Shown: positions 10,569-22,799, numbered from the stretch's first letter. The stretch is 64,000 nt of DNA from Acanthopleura granulata (GCA_016165875.1 JABBOT010000016.1:5416327-5480326); one strand, 5' to 3'. Notes: generated from the sequence alone by a model not told the origin. Made by a program: numbers and translations.

Positions 10569-11570
10569 TCAAAGTCTCCACATCCATAATCGAGCCTGGA
10601 TCGGATTATATATTAAGAGTAAGGATTTATAATCAGATCCCCAGCTTTTCCCAGATATAGACCTCATCAAGTTAAGCACTTTTTTGCATTTGAGAACAAC
10701 ATTATCAATGTGTTTTCGCCAGGTCAATTTGGTGTCAAAAGTGACACCCAAGTATCGAAAGGATGAAGACAGCTTTATGTTGGTGTTACCGAGCTTAAGT
10801 GATATCTGCGGCAAAAATCCTCCTTTTCCTGAACACAACCGCCTCTGACTTCATACAGGAAAACAGGAACCCCCAAAGCTTACAGCATCGTGTTATTGCG
10901 TCTACAGCCTGTTGGGTGTGTCACTTTGCAGGGTTCAGATCCTGGCTCTGGAACCAAAGAGTACAAAGGATCATTGGATGAAGGACAGAGGGAAGGTCAT
11001 TTATAGCAATGTTGAAAAGAGTGGGAGATATTACACTACCCTGAGGAGTGCCATTCTCAATATTCACTGGATTTGATCAGGTATTGCCAATTCGAACTCG
11101 TATAACTCTCTCAGACAAAAAGCTCTTCACCCATCCGAGCAGTTTACCTCCAATACCAATATTCTGCATCTTGATGAGTAACCCTCTTCTCCATATCATG
11201 TCGTATGCCTTCTCTATATCCAAGAACACAGCCAAGACAGATTCTCTGTTTAAAAATGACTTTTGGATAGAGGACTAAATGCACTAAATGATCTGATGTG
11301 CTACGGTTATTTCTAAACCCATTCTGCACGTCTGAAAAGTATATTATTTTTAGTTAGAAGCCACACAAGTCTAGAGGTCACCATGGTCTCCATCGTTTTA
11401 AATAGCACTGAAGTTAATGCTATTAGGCGGTACGACCCGGGCTCTGTAGCATTCTTTCCTGACTTGGCAATAAGTATCACAGTGGCTGTTTTCCAGCACG
11501 CGGGGAGACTCATTCTTGACCTAACAGTGTTGTACAACAGCAACATAATTGTAAGGCATTCATCAGGTAG
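10569..11570 (-). pseudogene. Reverse transcriptase domain, active site partly deleted
   Basis: RT of the non-LTR element, copying its RNA at the target site. Visible blocks in order: 'VILIAKSGKNATEPGSYRLI' and 'LTSVLFKTMETM' (RT motifs 1-2, around 11500-11400), 'QNGFRNNRSTSDHLVHL' (around 11330), 'NGTPQGSVISPTLFN' (around 11055-11010), then 'SSSFRYLGVTFDTKLTWRKH' (thumb, around 10750). Between 'LPSVLHPMILCT' and 'LWFQSQDL' the F/Y-A-D-D box expected in this family is absent, apparently by a short deletion. Several stops also occur. The domain cannot be active as it stands. Confidence 0.85.
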
Positions 11571-11579
11571 GTTTTTTTA

Positions 11580-12527
11580 ACATAGAGTAATACACCCCTT
11601 CCTCCCCTGGTGTGGAATCTTTCTTACCACTCAGAGCTTGCTTGAGTTCTAGGAGAGAAAATTCGTCATTAATGACCAGATCTTCGAACAAAAAACTGTT
11701 CTTTGTGTTTGATAAATCAGAATCAAAGTTGCTAGAACTTGAAACATGAACAATCTTTTCCGCTACTAGATTACACTTATCAAAGTCACTAACACAAGAT
11801 GAGTTATCAGATGTAGGAATATTATTAGACTTCTTAGCACCACTTACTGCCTTTACCTGGGCCCATACCCTCTTCAGTGGTGTTCAACTAGTAATGCCAG
11901 AGCAGTACTTTCGCCAATAGGCTTTCTGGGGTTGCTTGATTGTACGCTGCGCAATAGCCTTACATTTCCGATAAAAACGATATCGTTGATCATACGGGTG
12001 TGAGACGCTCTGTTCTTAGCTCTCTTACGCTGACGTATGACATCAGCACACTCTGTCGTCCACCATGGAACTGGGGGCTTCGACCAGACCGCCCCTGAAA
12101 ACTTCGGGATGGAGACACTAGCTGCAGAGTTGATAGCGCCTATAATGTTGTCAGTAAATTAATCAATGTTATCAGAAACAACAGATTCATTCAATGACGA
12201 CAAGTATTCAATGGCATAGGTATTCCAATCAGCTCTTTGTATTTTCCATCTAGGCCACCATTATAGTGTGGTGATACCCCAAATGTAGCAACCACCATTA
12301 GGTGAATCGTAGTTCACATACCATGAAAAACCAGGACATAACTCGTTGGAACACAAAGTCAAACCAAGGGCAGATAACTTGCCCGAACAGTCGTCGAGTC
12401 TTGTTCCACATCCGTCATTTAACATAATTAGATCTTTGTTTTCGATGAAGTCTTCAACTACAGTTGAACATCAGTTGATGAGCTACCCCACAACACATTA
12501 TGTGCATAAAAATCAGCACAAATTATT
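11580..12527 (-). pseudogene. Endonuclease-RT linker of the retrotransposon
   Basis: A broken frame on - contains 'SIPKFSGAVWSKPPVPWWT' followed by 'TECADVIRQRKRAKNR'. The 'PWW..EC...I..R..A' pattern sits between endonuclease and RT in I/Jockey-type LINEs. Stops and frameshifts interrupt both sides. Confidence 0.65.
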
Positions 12528-12962
12528 TTAGGGCCCTTGGCAGTCGATGGCACTGAGCTCAGAAATATCTAGTCTATTACAAGCGTTGTATAGGTTTACT
12601 ACATTCACAACCCCTCCCTCTGTAGGGAAAATTTGAAATCCCTGGACTTCAATATTACGAAATTCTGGGAAGCAAATTTCCGTGAATGAAATACCACTTT
12701 TCATTAACATAGCCAGCCCACCTCTGGCCATGCCAGTTCTGTCAGTTCTTTTCATGACATATCCTGGGAATGTAGGGTTATACTTAGGTTTAAGAAATGT
12801 TTCTTGGACACGAATTACATCGGGCTCAGCATTAAGATCAGCTAAGAAAACTTTGAATTCTTGACCATGGGCAAACAAAGACTGAATGTTTTGATGCAGT
12901 ATACAGAAAGCCATCGTGAGAAATATAAACACACAGACTTTTACATTTCTTGTATAATTCAT
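12528..12962 (-). pseudogene. Apurinic/apyrimidinic-type endonuclease of the retrotransposon
   Basis: A 144-codon frame. 'LHQNIQSLFAHGQEFKVFL' matches the N-terminal block of LINE endonucleases ('..QN..S'). 'PDVIRVQETFLKPK' has the metal-binding Glu, followed by 'FPGYVMKRTDRTGMARGGLA' and later 'VNVVNLYNACN' (the 'V..YNP' block, here altered). The C-terminal catalytic Asp/His region is in another frame or lost. This enzyme would nick the target DNA to prime reverse transcription. Confidence 0.85.
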
Positions 12963-13219
12963 TATTTACCGGCGATTTTCCTTTGCTTCAGCAGAGCCAC
13001 AAGCTCTAAGGGAACAAAGATCTCACTGCCAAGATGGCGACGAGCACAGTCAGCGATGAAACTGATAACCTCCGAGTTCTTAGGAACTTTAGCTCAATGA
13101 AATAAATTTTCTGTTATCACTGCCACACCATTCGCGAGGGTAACATCCGAGCAGTAGTCCATCTGGATAGCCATGCCATTGTCAGTCTGTACGCCAATAG
13201 ACTCAGTTTGTGGCCTGGG

Positions 13220-14040
13220 TTTAGGGATAGGTGATTTCGGGTGTGACACGCTCAAGGCCTCTTGGTACCTGGGAACACTCTACATTGTTTTGGTTGGATT
13301 TTACATGGTCGGGATAAGTGTGTTCGGGACGAGCGAGGCGGACAGATTTTAAAGCTGCGGAGCACGAGACATTCTCGGTAACTCTGATATACTGAACCCT
13401 AACTTGCCTCCTTCCTAGCAGAACAGCAGCACTATGGTTATCTCCAATTGACACATTTGGGAGAGGCTATGTTTGGACATTGCTCATAGTCATGAGAGTC
13501 ACCAAAGCGGGAGCAGCGAGAGGAACCTCGGCGTATGATTTAGGCGCTGGCAACGGAAACATCTCAACGCAGGTGGGATGTAACACTTTACAGTAAATTT
13601 CTCATATCCTAACAACACTTCCGCTGGAAGGTCATCTCGATCAAAATAAAGCAAAATGCAAGATGATACTTAATGATCTTTACCCTTTTTCATCCGTTCA
13701 GCCTTAATGCATTTCTCTTTACGTAGAGCCACCTGGATTTCCAAAGCTGTTACACTTTCTCCAAAACCATATATGACACCCTTACATGACGACATGGATG
13801 GCTGGCAGCATTGTATGTCTTCGCCCATTATTGAAGTCATCCTAAGTGAACGCTTGACCTGGCCCCTGTCAGAGCATGTTAGCTGCAAGTTACGTGATGG
13901 CAGTCTTTTCACGGACTTCACCCTCCCAACAACTTCATGTAAGGCTACACCAAATTTCACAGGATTCAACGAGCACACAGGGAATCCACCTACACCAGAC
14001 ATGACAACATCTATACTAGTTTGTTTCAGCTTCTCGTGCT
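13220..14040 (-). pseudogene. ORF1-like nucleic-acid-binding protein of the retrotransposon
   Basis: The 5' frame (14002-13670) contains 'SLRMTSIMGEDIQCCQPS' and 'KGVIYGFGESVTALEIQVAL', a pattern of ORF1 proteins in I-type elements. Further on (about 13600-13440) 'RCFRCQRLNHTP' and, in another frame, 'DSHDYEQCPN' are halves of CCHC zinc knuckles. A final frame (13454-13221) is Arg-rich then Pro-containing. The protein would coat element RNA. Broken by at least two frameshifts. Confidence 0.65.
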
Positions 14041-14629
14041 TAACTATATAGATTTACTTTGAAAATTACACACATTTAGCCAGGTACAAGCAACTGGAGT
14101 GCAACATCAACATAAGCTCAGCTTACAAGTGGAAAAGCACGTCCGGCCCGCTTGCTGACCAACCGCAACCCACTGCTGTGGCAAACTGACAGTGATTTAG
14201 CGGCAATCATTTTCGAATCAGGTTGAAATTTGCTCTTGGCCTCGACTGGAGGAAAGTGAACCTTGACCCGAATCTTTTTAAAGGTCGAGCGTAAAATTTA
14301 CTTAACTCCGTCAAATGTCATACAGAAGTTTCCGCCTCAGGCTATAGAGACTTCCTTAAACTGACGCTGAATGGGCTCTTCCTCCGGGTAATCGTGTGGC
14401 CAAACAGTGTGAACTAACCGTATTGAAGATGTCAGATTCTCGTCTCTGCCCTAGATTTATTGTTGAAACCATTCGGCATCCAGTAATGGCCTTGTACGAA
14501 AGAGCCGAAGAGGGCATGGTCGGTGAAGCTTTGTCAAGGAACAGCGAACAGTCGACTTTTACGTTACTATTAAATTTAGGCATTTACATGTATATCACAA
14601 ACCATAAGCCTCTATAAGCAGAGGAGTTC

Positions 14630-14790
14630 TCATAGTTGTTACTATGTACCCATCTGCATGAACATTTAGTCTGAAATCCTATAACTGAAAAATGACTGGC
14701 AAAAAACCAGGATTCAACGGTTACCTGTGATCATTTCCGAAATATCACATTTTCGCAACTGCTCTGGAGCACTCCGTCGTTATACAGTTC
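14630..14790 (+). repeat. Family B dispersed repeat, degraded
   Basis: 'CATAGTTGTTACTATGTACC', 'GATTCAACGGTTACCTGTGA', 'TCATTTCCGAAATATCACAT' and 'TCGCAACTGCTCTG' follow the family B order with many changes. Confidence 0.5.
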
Positions 14791-15042
14791 ATATAATGCG
14801 AAATCGCGCTTCTCAACGTGAATGTACTTCAAAATGATAGGCTCGTGTGCACGTGTCAGTCCTATCTGATAACCCATAAATCTCTTTGTAATGTGTGATT
14901 TCTGCTTACATGAATTTCACGCTCAATCCGTCCCCATCATGTTTTCGTCTTTAATATTACATAGAGTTAACCGTAGACATGCCACACCATGAGCTGGGCT
15001 AGTCGAGTGGTTGGGGAATATAGCTGATATACGAGACGTAGT

Positions 15043-15200
15043 TTCAATCCCATTTCCTGACAAAGACTTATATTCTCTTGCTTTTATTGTTTACACAGCT
15101 TTAGTGGCAATTCGTGGTCGTTGATCGTCATATGTGTCGTCTTCAGTGAAGTTCGCTGGAGACCAATTGCCTTCCACCAATACGATATAAGAAATATAGG
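15043..15200 (+). repeat. Direct repeat, copy 1 (partner at 16025-16180)
   Basis: Both copies contain 'TTCAATCCCATTTCC', then a TTTTATT stretch, 'GTGGCAATTCGTGGTCG' (here) or 'GGTAGCAATTCGTGGTCG' (partner), 'GAAGT.CGCTGGAGA' and 'CAGTACGATAT'-like text in the same order. A weaker relative of the 3' part occurs near 29240-29270. Confidence 0.6.
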
Positions 15201-15519
15201 TGAGACATCGAAACAAAATGTGCTTCGATTGGAATACGGTTGTGCACACATGCACGCACATAAACATCGACGCTAAAAGTTCGCTTCCGTGTGCCTTGAT
15301 TTCTAACCACATTATGTATGTGGTTTGAAATATTCGATAAGATTCATCTGAGCTCAGTTATTCACTGAGCTATACCAGAAATGCGATGTATCGTGACGTC
15401 ATAGAAATGGCGTTCCCGCCAAACAACTCCCTCGGAAGTACGTCAAGCTTTACCAGGCAGTGTGTAAGGGGAAGATATATTCCAACTGAATGCGAGTCGC
15501 GGAATATTTCAATAAAACC

Positions 15520-15620
15520 GTAACTGGGCTTGAACTCACAGCGATCGCACTGGCGAGAGGATCGTGGGTTATCACGCTGCACCACTGCGCTAACCCCTCG
15601 TCCACGGAGTCCCCCAAACG
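15520..15620 (-). mobile_element. SINE tRNA-like head fragment, - strand
   Basis: 'GAACTCACAGCGATCGCACT', 'GAGGATCGTGGGTTATCACG' and 'CTAACCCCTCGTCCACGGAG' are the inverted B-box and A-box region of the main SINE. The rest of the element is missing. A 164-codon + frame runs through it and is not a gene. Confidence 0.65.
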
Positions 15621-16024
15621 TCAAAATACGAGGGAGAATTGGTCAGTGACTCGACAAAGGCAAGCCGGTCCCATTCTAAAACAGATCAAATCCTACTTCC
15701 TTCCCCAGCCCTACCTCGAGATATCAACTCTAAGATACATGCGACTCATTTTGTTCTGTTGGACTCCTTTCAGAGGTCAACCGCTAAGGTCACTCGATGA
15801 CGTGCAAGCATCATGTGATTTAGAATCATGTAAAGATTTGATATGTTGCCATTGTCACACCACTGGTCGCAGCCATGTTGGGACTACTTGGTGTATCACA
15901 CACATTTGTTTGGCGGATACATCGTTCACTTGTGTTCCATGTGCAATTCCGGTAGGTCGTAACTGCATGCGAGAGCTGTCTTAGTCTCGTTTGTAGAACT
16001 TCTCGGAAGAATGCGATTGACATT

Positions 16025-16180
16025 TTCAATCCCATTTCCCGAATAGAATTAATATTCTCATTCTTCTATTATTTTCGCGGCGCTGGTAGCAATTCGTGGT
16101 CGACGGTCTTCTCCCATGTCGGCATGCATGAAGTCCGCTGGAGATCTATGACCTTCCCCCAGTACGATATCAGTGACACG
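16025..16180 (+). repeat. Direct repeat, copy 2
   Basis: Partner of 15043-15200, about 980 bp away. It shares 'TTCAATCCCATTTCCCGAAT', 'AGCAATTCGTGGTCGACGG', 'GAAGTCCGCTGGAGATC' and 'CCAGTACGATATCAGTGAC'. Confidence 0.6.
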
Positions 16181-16984
16181 ATTGACGCTGCTCCAAATAC
16201 CAAACACCTAGATATAGTTGCTTCCGCACTTCAATCCATCGAGGACATAATAACTCTCTTTCCCTATGCCTGGCAAAAAATAGTGAATTCTCCTGAGGAA
16301 CTTCAGAAGCGCCTCGTTCTTGGTCTTTTGTATGCATGTTATTCATGGTACTCGTTTAGGAGGGTTTGTAAAATAACGTAACTAGATTACTACCGCTGGA
16401 AATCATTTCGGGTAATACTGTCTTCTTACCACAGGCGTAACTCGGTATGATAACAGACGTCTGCACATTTACACATAGATACAAAGCTGGGACTTTAATA
16501 TTTCCTTCTCTACGAGAAAAGGGCGAAAATACTTTTTAGGCAAATGTTTGCAGATTTCCGTTAGCACGAGACGATCTGCGTCGGTATGTTTACTTAACAT
16601 ACAGACAAGTATTGCATACAAATCTCAGACCAAAAAGCCCAGTAGACGCGGGATATTCTCAACGATTGATTTGTCGTTGAGGTGCTCCCACCCTTCTATT
16701 TCCATCTCCAAAATCACATATCCTTTTCACACAACATTTGCAGGCTGTATTCCCCGATAATTTGCCTTCACACTGGTGTATGATTTTCACATAGATGATC
16801 AAGCGTTAATACTTTCGGGGGAGGGGGGCGATTAGTGAAGAGTTATGCAAGCAGGGTGCACAAGTCCATTTATAATCGTTATTTTATATATTCTTTGTCT
16901 TAACATCACGTCTGGCATTTGTTACCACTCGTTATTCAAGGAACAACAATAGAAAATAGTTGACACGTCAACTAATTGGCATTC

Positions 16985-17215
16985 ATGGGCCTTCTTGACA
17001 GAGGGGCTATTGCAGCGTATTGACCCAGGTTTCTCTCACCAGTGCGATCGCTGTGAGTTCAAGCCCAGCACATGCACGCTGGCTTCGTCTCCAGTCGAAT
17101 ACGGGGGAATCTGTCAGTAATCTCCGAATAAGGGTGGGTTTGCCCCGGGCTGTGCCCGTTTTCCTTCCCCCATAATGCTGGCCGGCGTCGTATAAGTGAA
17201 ATATGCATAAGCCTT
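16985..17215 (+). mobile_element. SINE copy, + strand
   Basis: 'CAGTGCGATCGCTGTGAGTT' and 'CAAGCCCAGCACATGCACGC' (head), 'GGGTTTGCCCCGGGCTGTGC', 'CCATAATGCTGGCCGGCGTC' and 'GTATAAGTGAAATATGCATA'. The last part of the tail has been replaced. Confidence 0.8.
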
Positions 17216-17539
17216 CCTAGCTCGCATGACATATGGCAACATATGCACATATGTGGCGTTAACGTATATGTTGTTAGTGTTCATTTATTTCATTCTTATT
17301 TAACGCCATACTCAAAACTTTTCACTTCTACTCTCGCGGATACATTATATATGGCAGAAACTCGCACCTTGTGTGTCGTAGGGACTGAGTGGTAATCATT
17401 TATAACTGCTAGTCCACGGCTCGCCCGCGGCATAGTTTGTCAACGAGCTGGCATACCGTTTGCGTCATAGCATATCAGTAGCCACATCATTTATGTACAC
17501 GTAATGTCCAGAGGGCCAGTGTTAAACCGTTAACGGCCC

Positions 17540-17740
17540 AGGAGCCTCTAACCGATGGAGGCTGACTCAAGATAAGCTCTGGCTGGCATTCTCTCTTACT
17601 ACGTGGGAACGTCTGCGAATCTTCGTGAATTTCTCGCGCGCACTCTCAGTGTCCTCCCGCCACAGTGCTGGCTGACATCGTATAAGTGAAGTATTCTTGA
17701 AAGCAGACTAACCCCAATCAAATAAATAAATAAACATCTT
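17540..17740 (+). mobile_element. SINE copy, + strand, degraded
   Basis: 'GGCCCAGGAGCCTCTAACCG', 'TACTACGTGGGAACGTCTGC', 'CCTCCCGCCACAGTGCTGGC' and 'CATCGTATAAGTGAAGTATT', then 'AACCCCAATCAAATAAATAA'. Confidence 0.8.
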
Positions 17741-17839
17741 ACGTAAATCCCGTCCTTGTGACAACACCTGATCACTTGTTACATAATTTGAAGTATTTAG
17801 CTCAAGGAGGTTCAATATGCCTTCAGATTAATCAATGGG

Positions 17840-20100
17840 TCAGATTATTGAGCTCCAACAGCAATACACTGTTTGCGAGTGGAGAAAAAAAACGTATGTT
17901 CTTTTTTGAAGAACAGAACACGTGTAACGACGACACAGTGATGTTTGGAAAATGCCTGGTCACGCTTAGCAGTATAGCAGATAGGAAAGATATATGGGAC
18001 AATTGTGCCTTTGATGAAAGGGGATTTGACACACACGTAGATTATGGTATGGGGGAGGCTCATCTCACGTAACAGCAATGGCAGCCATTTTCCTAGGTTG
18101 CTGCCAACAATTTGATTGGACATTTTAGATATGGTTTGCATGTCACTGTGTTGAATAAAATTCTTCTGGCTTTGGCGTGGTACATGCGAATAACGTAGTT
18201 AATGAAAACTAAGGCATCAAGTCCCCAATGTTCACTTGAGTTTGACCGCCATGTTGAAAAAGGTCCGCAGCTTTGAATATGGTCCTTCATATTCAAAATT
18301 TTTTACCGTTGCTGTTACAAGTTGGCCTATTTGTGCTAAGAGTTTATCTTTAATGGTCCCCTCTGTTAACAGCCGGTAAAATTGCCTTAATTAGTGTTAA
18401 TTAGTGAATATAATGCAAACTACAATGTTAATGATATTGTTACACTTAAGATCTTGGAGTTGCTACTTTTGGGTGGGATACACGCACCTTTAAAACTAAG
18501 CGGCATTTCGTTAGTGAAATAGTCCTGAGTATGGAGCTAAAGAACAGGTCAGATAAACAAATGAATATTCAAATGCAGCCAAACATCCAATTGTGAATTG
18601 TATACTTATAATGTTTGGTACACTGCACATCGAGATGATATATCTCCGTGTGCTTGGCAGCCATCTGGATGGCAGTGAATACCAATCCACTCGCAAGACA
18701 TCCTTTCTCAGAAGAAGAGCCGTCCTGGTGTCCATTATCTTCCCCCAGGAAAACTCGTAGTGAAGAATTCAAAGCAAATATTCCATTCGACTTGCGACGA
18801 CGAATGGTACATGTATCTGGTCGCAAGATGGCTGGGTTGACCGGGGGGCTCAGCGGTTGTCATCACTAACATGAAAGCAGCAGCGATGCTCTTGTACCGT
18901 ACGGTAAAAGAATACACATGCCAAAACTGCATCAGAATACGCATATGTTTTAGTCGTAACTTCGACTAAGCGTCTTGGCAATTTGGAGCGACGTGCTGCT
19001 TTTGCTGGCTCGCGCCTTTTGGGAAAGAGGCAATAGAACTGAATGTGGGACCTGTGTCTCTTCGAGAGATGGAGCCCACATGTCATAGAGCAACGGATAG
19101 GGACACTGGGGCAGTTTCTCCTGAACAACTTTACCAACGGGTAAAACGACGAGTTATGATCATCATTAGTGGTCATTAGTGAGGTACTAGCATGGGACTG
19201 ACAAAATGATAATTAAGAAGTGCTTTTGTGATGGGAATGACAACAAAACTGATGGATAAAAACCTGCGACACCAAATCATTTTATCCTATTGGTATCATT
19301 TCGAATGGACTGTGCTGAGACTGCTCCAGTCTTAGGTCCAGATGCTGAGCTCGAGTTTGGATCATTGGAGATGTATCATGTTATTTTGAAGCAAAAAATT
19401 CCGGGAGCTAGATACTTATTTGTTTGTTTATTTCATTGGTGAAATACTCAAGAATTTCATTTATGCTACGACAGGTAATAATATATGATGAGAAGAAACC
19501 GGGCAAGATCACGACCATCCGCAGGTTGCTGGCAGACATTCCTACATTTCACTGGAAAGGAAGCCATCCTCAGCGGGATTTGAACTCACACCTACCACTT
19601 CGATGAGAGGCAAAGGAAACATCGTGCAGCGCTAACATCTTGACCACTTGGCCACGGAAGCCCCCTAAAACCATTTTTAGCTAAACTACTCCTTATTTCC
19701 ATAACACAAATAAAGCAGATTCCATTGGATTTGGTTTAGTTATCAAATGTGGTATTGTAGTCGATGGTGATTATCTTGGATCTTGAAAGATGGTCGTAAT
19801 GGATTCCTACGTGGTAATGAGCAAGTAATTGACAGGCTTGCACGTGCATGGTTGTATAAACTCCTTCTATAGGCTTAGCACTTCTTGTAAATCTTGTGTT
19901 TTCAACCATAGCAAAGGGCATGTTCTGTCGCAAATAGGCACTACAACTTCCATTGGCGGCCATTTTGGAAAATGGGGAATTCAGGATGGCCCTGCGTCCA
20001 AAGTTGTAAGTTGTATTTTCCAACTGAGTGCCAAGTTTCAGGCTTCTATCATCAAAGGCACAATTTACTTTGATGCTGCTGTACTACAGGTGACATCAGG
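17840..20100. mobile_element. Dispersed ~2.2 kb element with inverted arms, copy 1
   Basis: Shared with 47220-48725: 'GATATATGGGACAATTGTGC', 'GCCTTTGATGAAAG', 'TTGCCTTAATTAGTGTTAAT', 'CAAGATGGCTGGGTTGACC', 'TAGTCGTAACTTCGAC', 'CAATTTGGAGCGA', 'GGGACACTGG.GCAGTT' and 'GACTGACAAAATGATAATTA' occur in the same order in both. Within this copy, 17950-18130 is repeated in inverted, diverged form at about 19900-20090 ('GGCACAATTTACTTTGATGC', 'GGCGGCCATTTTGGAAAATG'). No transposase frame is visible, so it looks like a non-autonomous DNA element. A SINE is nested inside (19415-19665). Confidence 0.6.
19415..19665 (-). mobile_element. SINE nested in the ~2.2 kb element
   Basis: Inverted tail 'TTTCATTGGTGAAATACTCA', then 'GAAACCGGGCAAGATCACG', 'ATCCGCAGGTTGCTGGCAGA' and the head 'GACCACTTGGCCACGGAAGC'. 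A SINE occupies the equivalent place in the second element copy (48515-48690), and both are followed by 'TTTTTAGCTAAACTACT'. Confidence 0.75.
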
Positions 20101-21880
20101 CCTTTTGTCAATTTCATTTGGGTTTATTTATTTGAGTAAATGCTCAAATAGAATTAAGTTAGACTTTCCCTGTCACCATGACATAAACACAACTAGGCGA
20201 ATAAAAATCTGGGGCCATGTCAACTGCAATTTATTTAGCAGTCAAACACTTGAAGTGTCATCTGAAAGACTATTCATGGGCACCGGAAGACAAAGGTGAA
20301 GATCGTGGGATTTGATATATGAATGTCTGTTTCAAAGGTTACTCTAGGTCCTGATACATACTCCCATATCTTTACGCATTTTTGCCAATAGCCTTTGTAT
20401 CCGTCAGTGGTCTGACCCCTCTGTGAATATAGGAAATGTTATTGCTGTCAAGTACAATGAATAAATGAATAAATAAATCTACCTCCCCGCCATCCCTTCC
20501 TTCTTAAGGCAACCTGGTCTGGTTTCCAGTAGAGGTCGTCTGGGACAGCTTTTCGGTGGTGTGAGGAATGATCGATATTTCCCCAATTTAATACGTCATA
20601 ATGTGTGTTTTAAACTTTTGCACATGCATCTCTGTTTATAAAGGCGTCATACATGACTTACATATGTCAACCCGCAGGCGACGATTCCACAAAACTCAAA
20701 TTTATTTGCATAGTTTTAGAATCATACATCGCATCGCGTCATTTGGTGGAGTGGCATCATTGCTTTTGGTTTGTGAAGTTTACCTGTGGAATATAAAAAT
20801 AGATGCTCATATATTCCCAAACTAAACACGTCATTCCTTTTCTATCGGCGAGAAAGCAACAAATGCTATTGCAACTACAGGTAACCTGTTATGTAGAACG
20901 GGAACGCCAGTTGAACTGCGCATGACTGTGTTAGAGACATTTTGCTTTTACCTCTGTACTTGTTGATTCTCGTATTTGTCGGGTCGAATTGCATGCACGA
21001 GTCCCAACTCTACATGCCTAAATTGCCGGAGCCAAAGATACTCGAGGAAAATATTGCCTACCTAATTTCACTTTATTTGCAGTTAACAGTACTGTTCTGG
21101 TTACAATCTAATCAACTCTATTTGGCATTTAAACCTCCATGCACGAGTCTATGTTTTCACATTACCCAAGGGTTAATAATTTTCGAAACTCGAACTCTCA
21201 TTTAATCCATATATTACCATAAATTACTTTCTACAGGGATGTTGGGTCATATAGAAGTTGAAAACCGTTGTTCTTCTTTCCCTGTCGCACAATAAGGGCC
21301 TTTGGCTTTTATTTAACTCCAGCTGTATTAGCAACTGACCAACTGATAGCACTGTGTATGTGAACAGTCTGCTGGATTAGGTAGAGCTTTGTGTGGAACC
21401 TATGCAAGAGAACAGAAATCTGAAAATTGCTAGCTTGGGGAATACTGTTGTGTGAGTACAGCAATTTCGGCTGATAACTAATCCTACTTGGGGACACCAA
21501 TATGAAACAACACCTTTACTTGTGACAAATTCACACATGTGCGACATTTCATGAAAACATCACTTCCCGAGCTCATGTCTCAAATTTACCGCAGTAATTT
21601 AACAAAGGCATGAAAAAACAAAAATAACTCACTTTTTGCAGGTTTTAATGACGACCAAGTAACGACTTCGAAAAGATCCGTTTTTATTGCGGAGAAAGGC
21701 GGAATTTTTCATCGGCACATGTGTGCATCCCAAACTCTACCTGCCGCTGTCATAGTATATTAAGCTTGTCCCAGAAATCCATCTTCTACAAATGCCAGGA
21801 ATAAGAATTCTATTTCATCTCCACATGTGTGCCATTTCTGTACCTTTACCAGGTTTCAAAACGACAATAAATGCAAAGCA
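20100..21880. other. Intronic stretch with no recognised gene
   Basis: AT-rich sequence with only short frames, an (AAAT)-type run near 20457-20480 and a recurring 'CACATGTGTGC.' word near 21535, 21718 and 21825. I see no coding or RNA gene. Confidence 0.4.
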
Positions 21881-22060
21881 CCAAAGAAAAATGTATGACA
21901 TAAAAAAGTCGGACGGATTCAGGCAAAGAAAAGCAGTCAACAGTTTTCAATGAGGACAAAAAGACCCATTAAATGTTATAGGGGTATGAAAAAAAATCAG
22001 TAGCAAAATCGTGTACCATTTAAGTTTATATGGCGTCTTACAAGAGCGGTCATGAAAGAC
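21880..22060 (-). repeat. Family A arm, - strand, degraded
   Basis: 'GTCGGACGGATTCAGGCAAA', 'GAAAAGCAGTCAACAGTTTT' and 'AAATCGTGTACCATTTAAG' are the outer part of the family A arm in inverted orientation. Confidence 0.55.
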
Positions 22061-22799
22061 CTCTTATGAATATGCCGTGGATTTCGTTTGCACGACCGGG
22101 TACGTATGTAGAAAAAACGTAAGTGCCTTGATTAACCAAACCACAATCTGATCCCGAATACTTATTTTGCCTGTTGTGTCGGGCGAATTTGCCAGGGACA
22201 CCAAAAAGGGATCTGTACATCGATTTTAAACTCTTCTCATTTATCTACGTTTGGTGAACTCACAAAATCTGGCTGGTCTGGAGAAAAAACGCGCCAAACC
22301 GACCTGTTCTCTCAGCAATCTAAGCTTTAAATCTAACATCTGTACATACCTGGAGCGTCTCAAGTCGGTAATTGCAAGAAACGATGCCAGTCTGGCCTTG
22401 TTTCAATTTTCGGTCTAATTCAAAACCATTATCAAGATATGTCTTGATAAATGGCATCGTTATTCGGAGTTACCTCATTATTGCTGTTCATTAAACTCCT
22501 CTGGCTCACTTGGATTATCGGATAGAATGTGTAAGAAACAACATATAAATGTAGTAAATGAAGTTATGAAGAGATTATGATACGATATTCTAGCCATAGC
22601 ATCAAATTCAAATTTCCAAAATTCTTTGTGCGTGAATAATTTCCCGGTGGAATACAAATGTAGTAATCTCAGGCTCTAGTATATATTTCCCTTGCTGTAA
22701 TATTTCTGTTAGACATTTTTCCTGGCTTCTTAGCATCTAGTTTCAAAACACAACACCCTTTTTTCTGTATGTATAGGATATATGATGTACAAATCTTGC

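Larger units (their letters stand above)
9165..14300 (-). mobile_element. Decayed non-LTR (I-superfamily-like) retrotransposon
   Basis: An almost complete LINE on the - strand. Reading along it: ORF1-like region with zinc-knuckle remains (about 14040-13220), apurinic endonuclease (12962-12528), a linker with a 'KPPVPWWTTEC' motif (about 12080), reverse transcriptase (about 11560-10570), RNase H (about 10150-9770), a terminal Cys/His stretch (about 9490), and a 3' UTR ending in TATG repeats near 9165. Domain order EN-RT-RNH plus an ORF1 with CCHC motifs is typical of the I group. Many frameshifts and stops break it, and part of the RT active site is lost. It lies inside receptor intron 1, opposite in strand, so it is a neutral passenger. 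The 5' limit is uncertain, between 14040 and about 14300. Confidence 0.85.

Noticed and set aside
12528..12962. 144-codon - frame as a host nuclease gene
   Set aside because: It matches the LINE endonuclease N-terminus and is followed by linker, RT and RNase H in element order, so it is a retrotransposon relic.
15490..15984. 164-codon + frame, the longest in the window
   Set aside because: Its first third lies in an inverted SINE head, the rest has no recognisable domain, and a second frame overlaps on the other strand.
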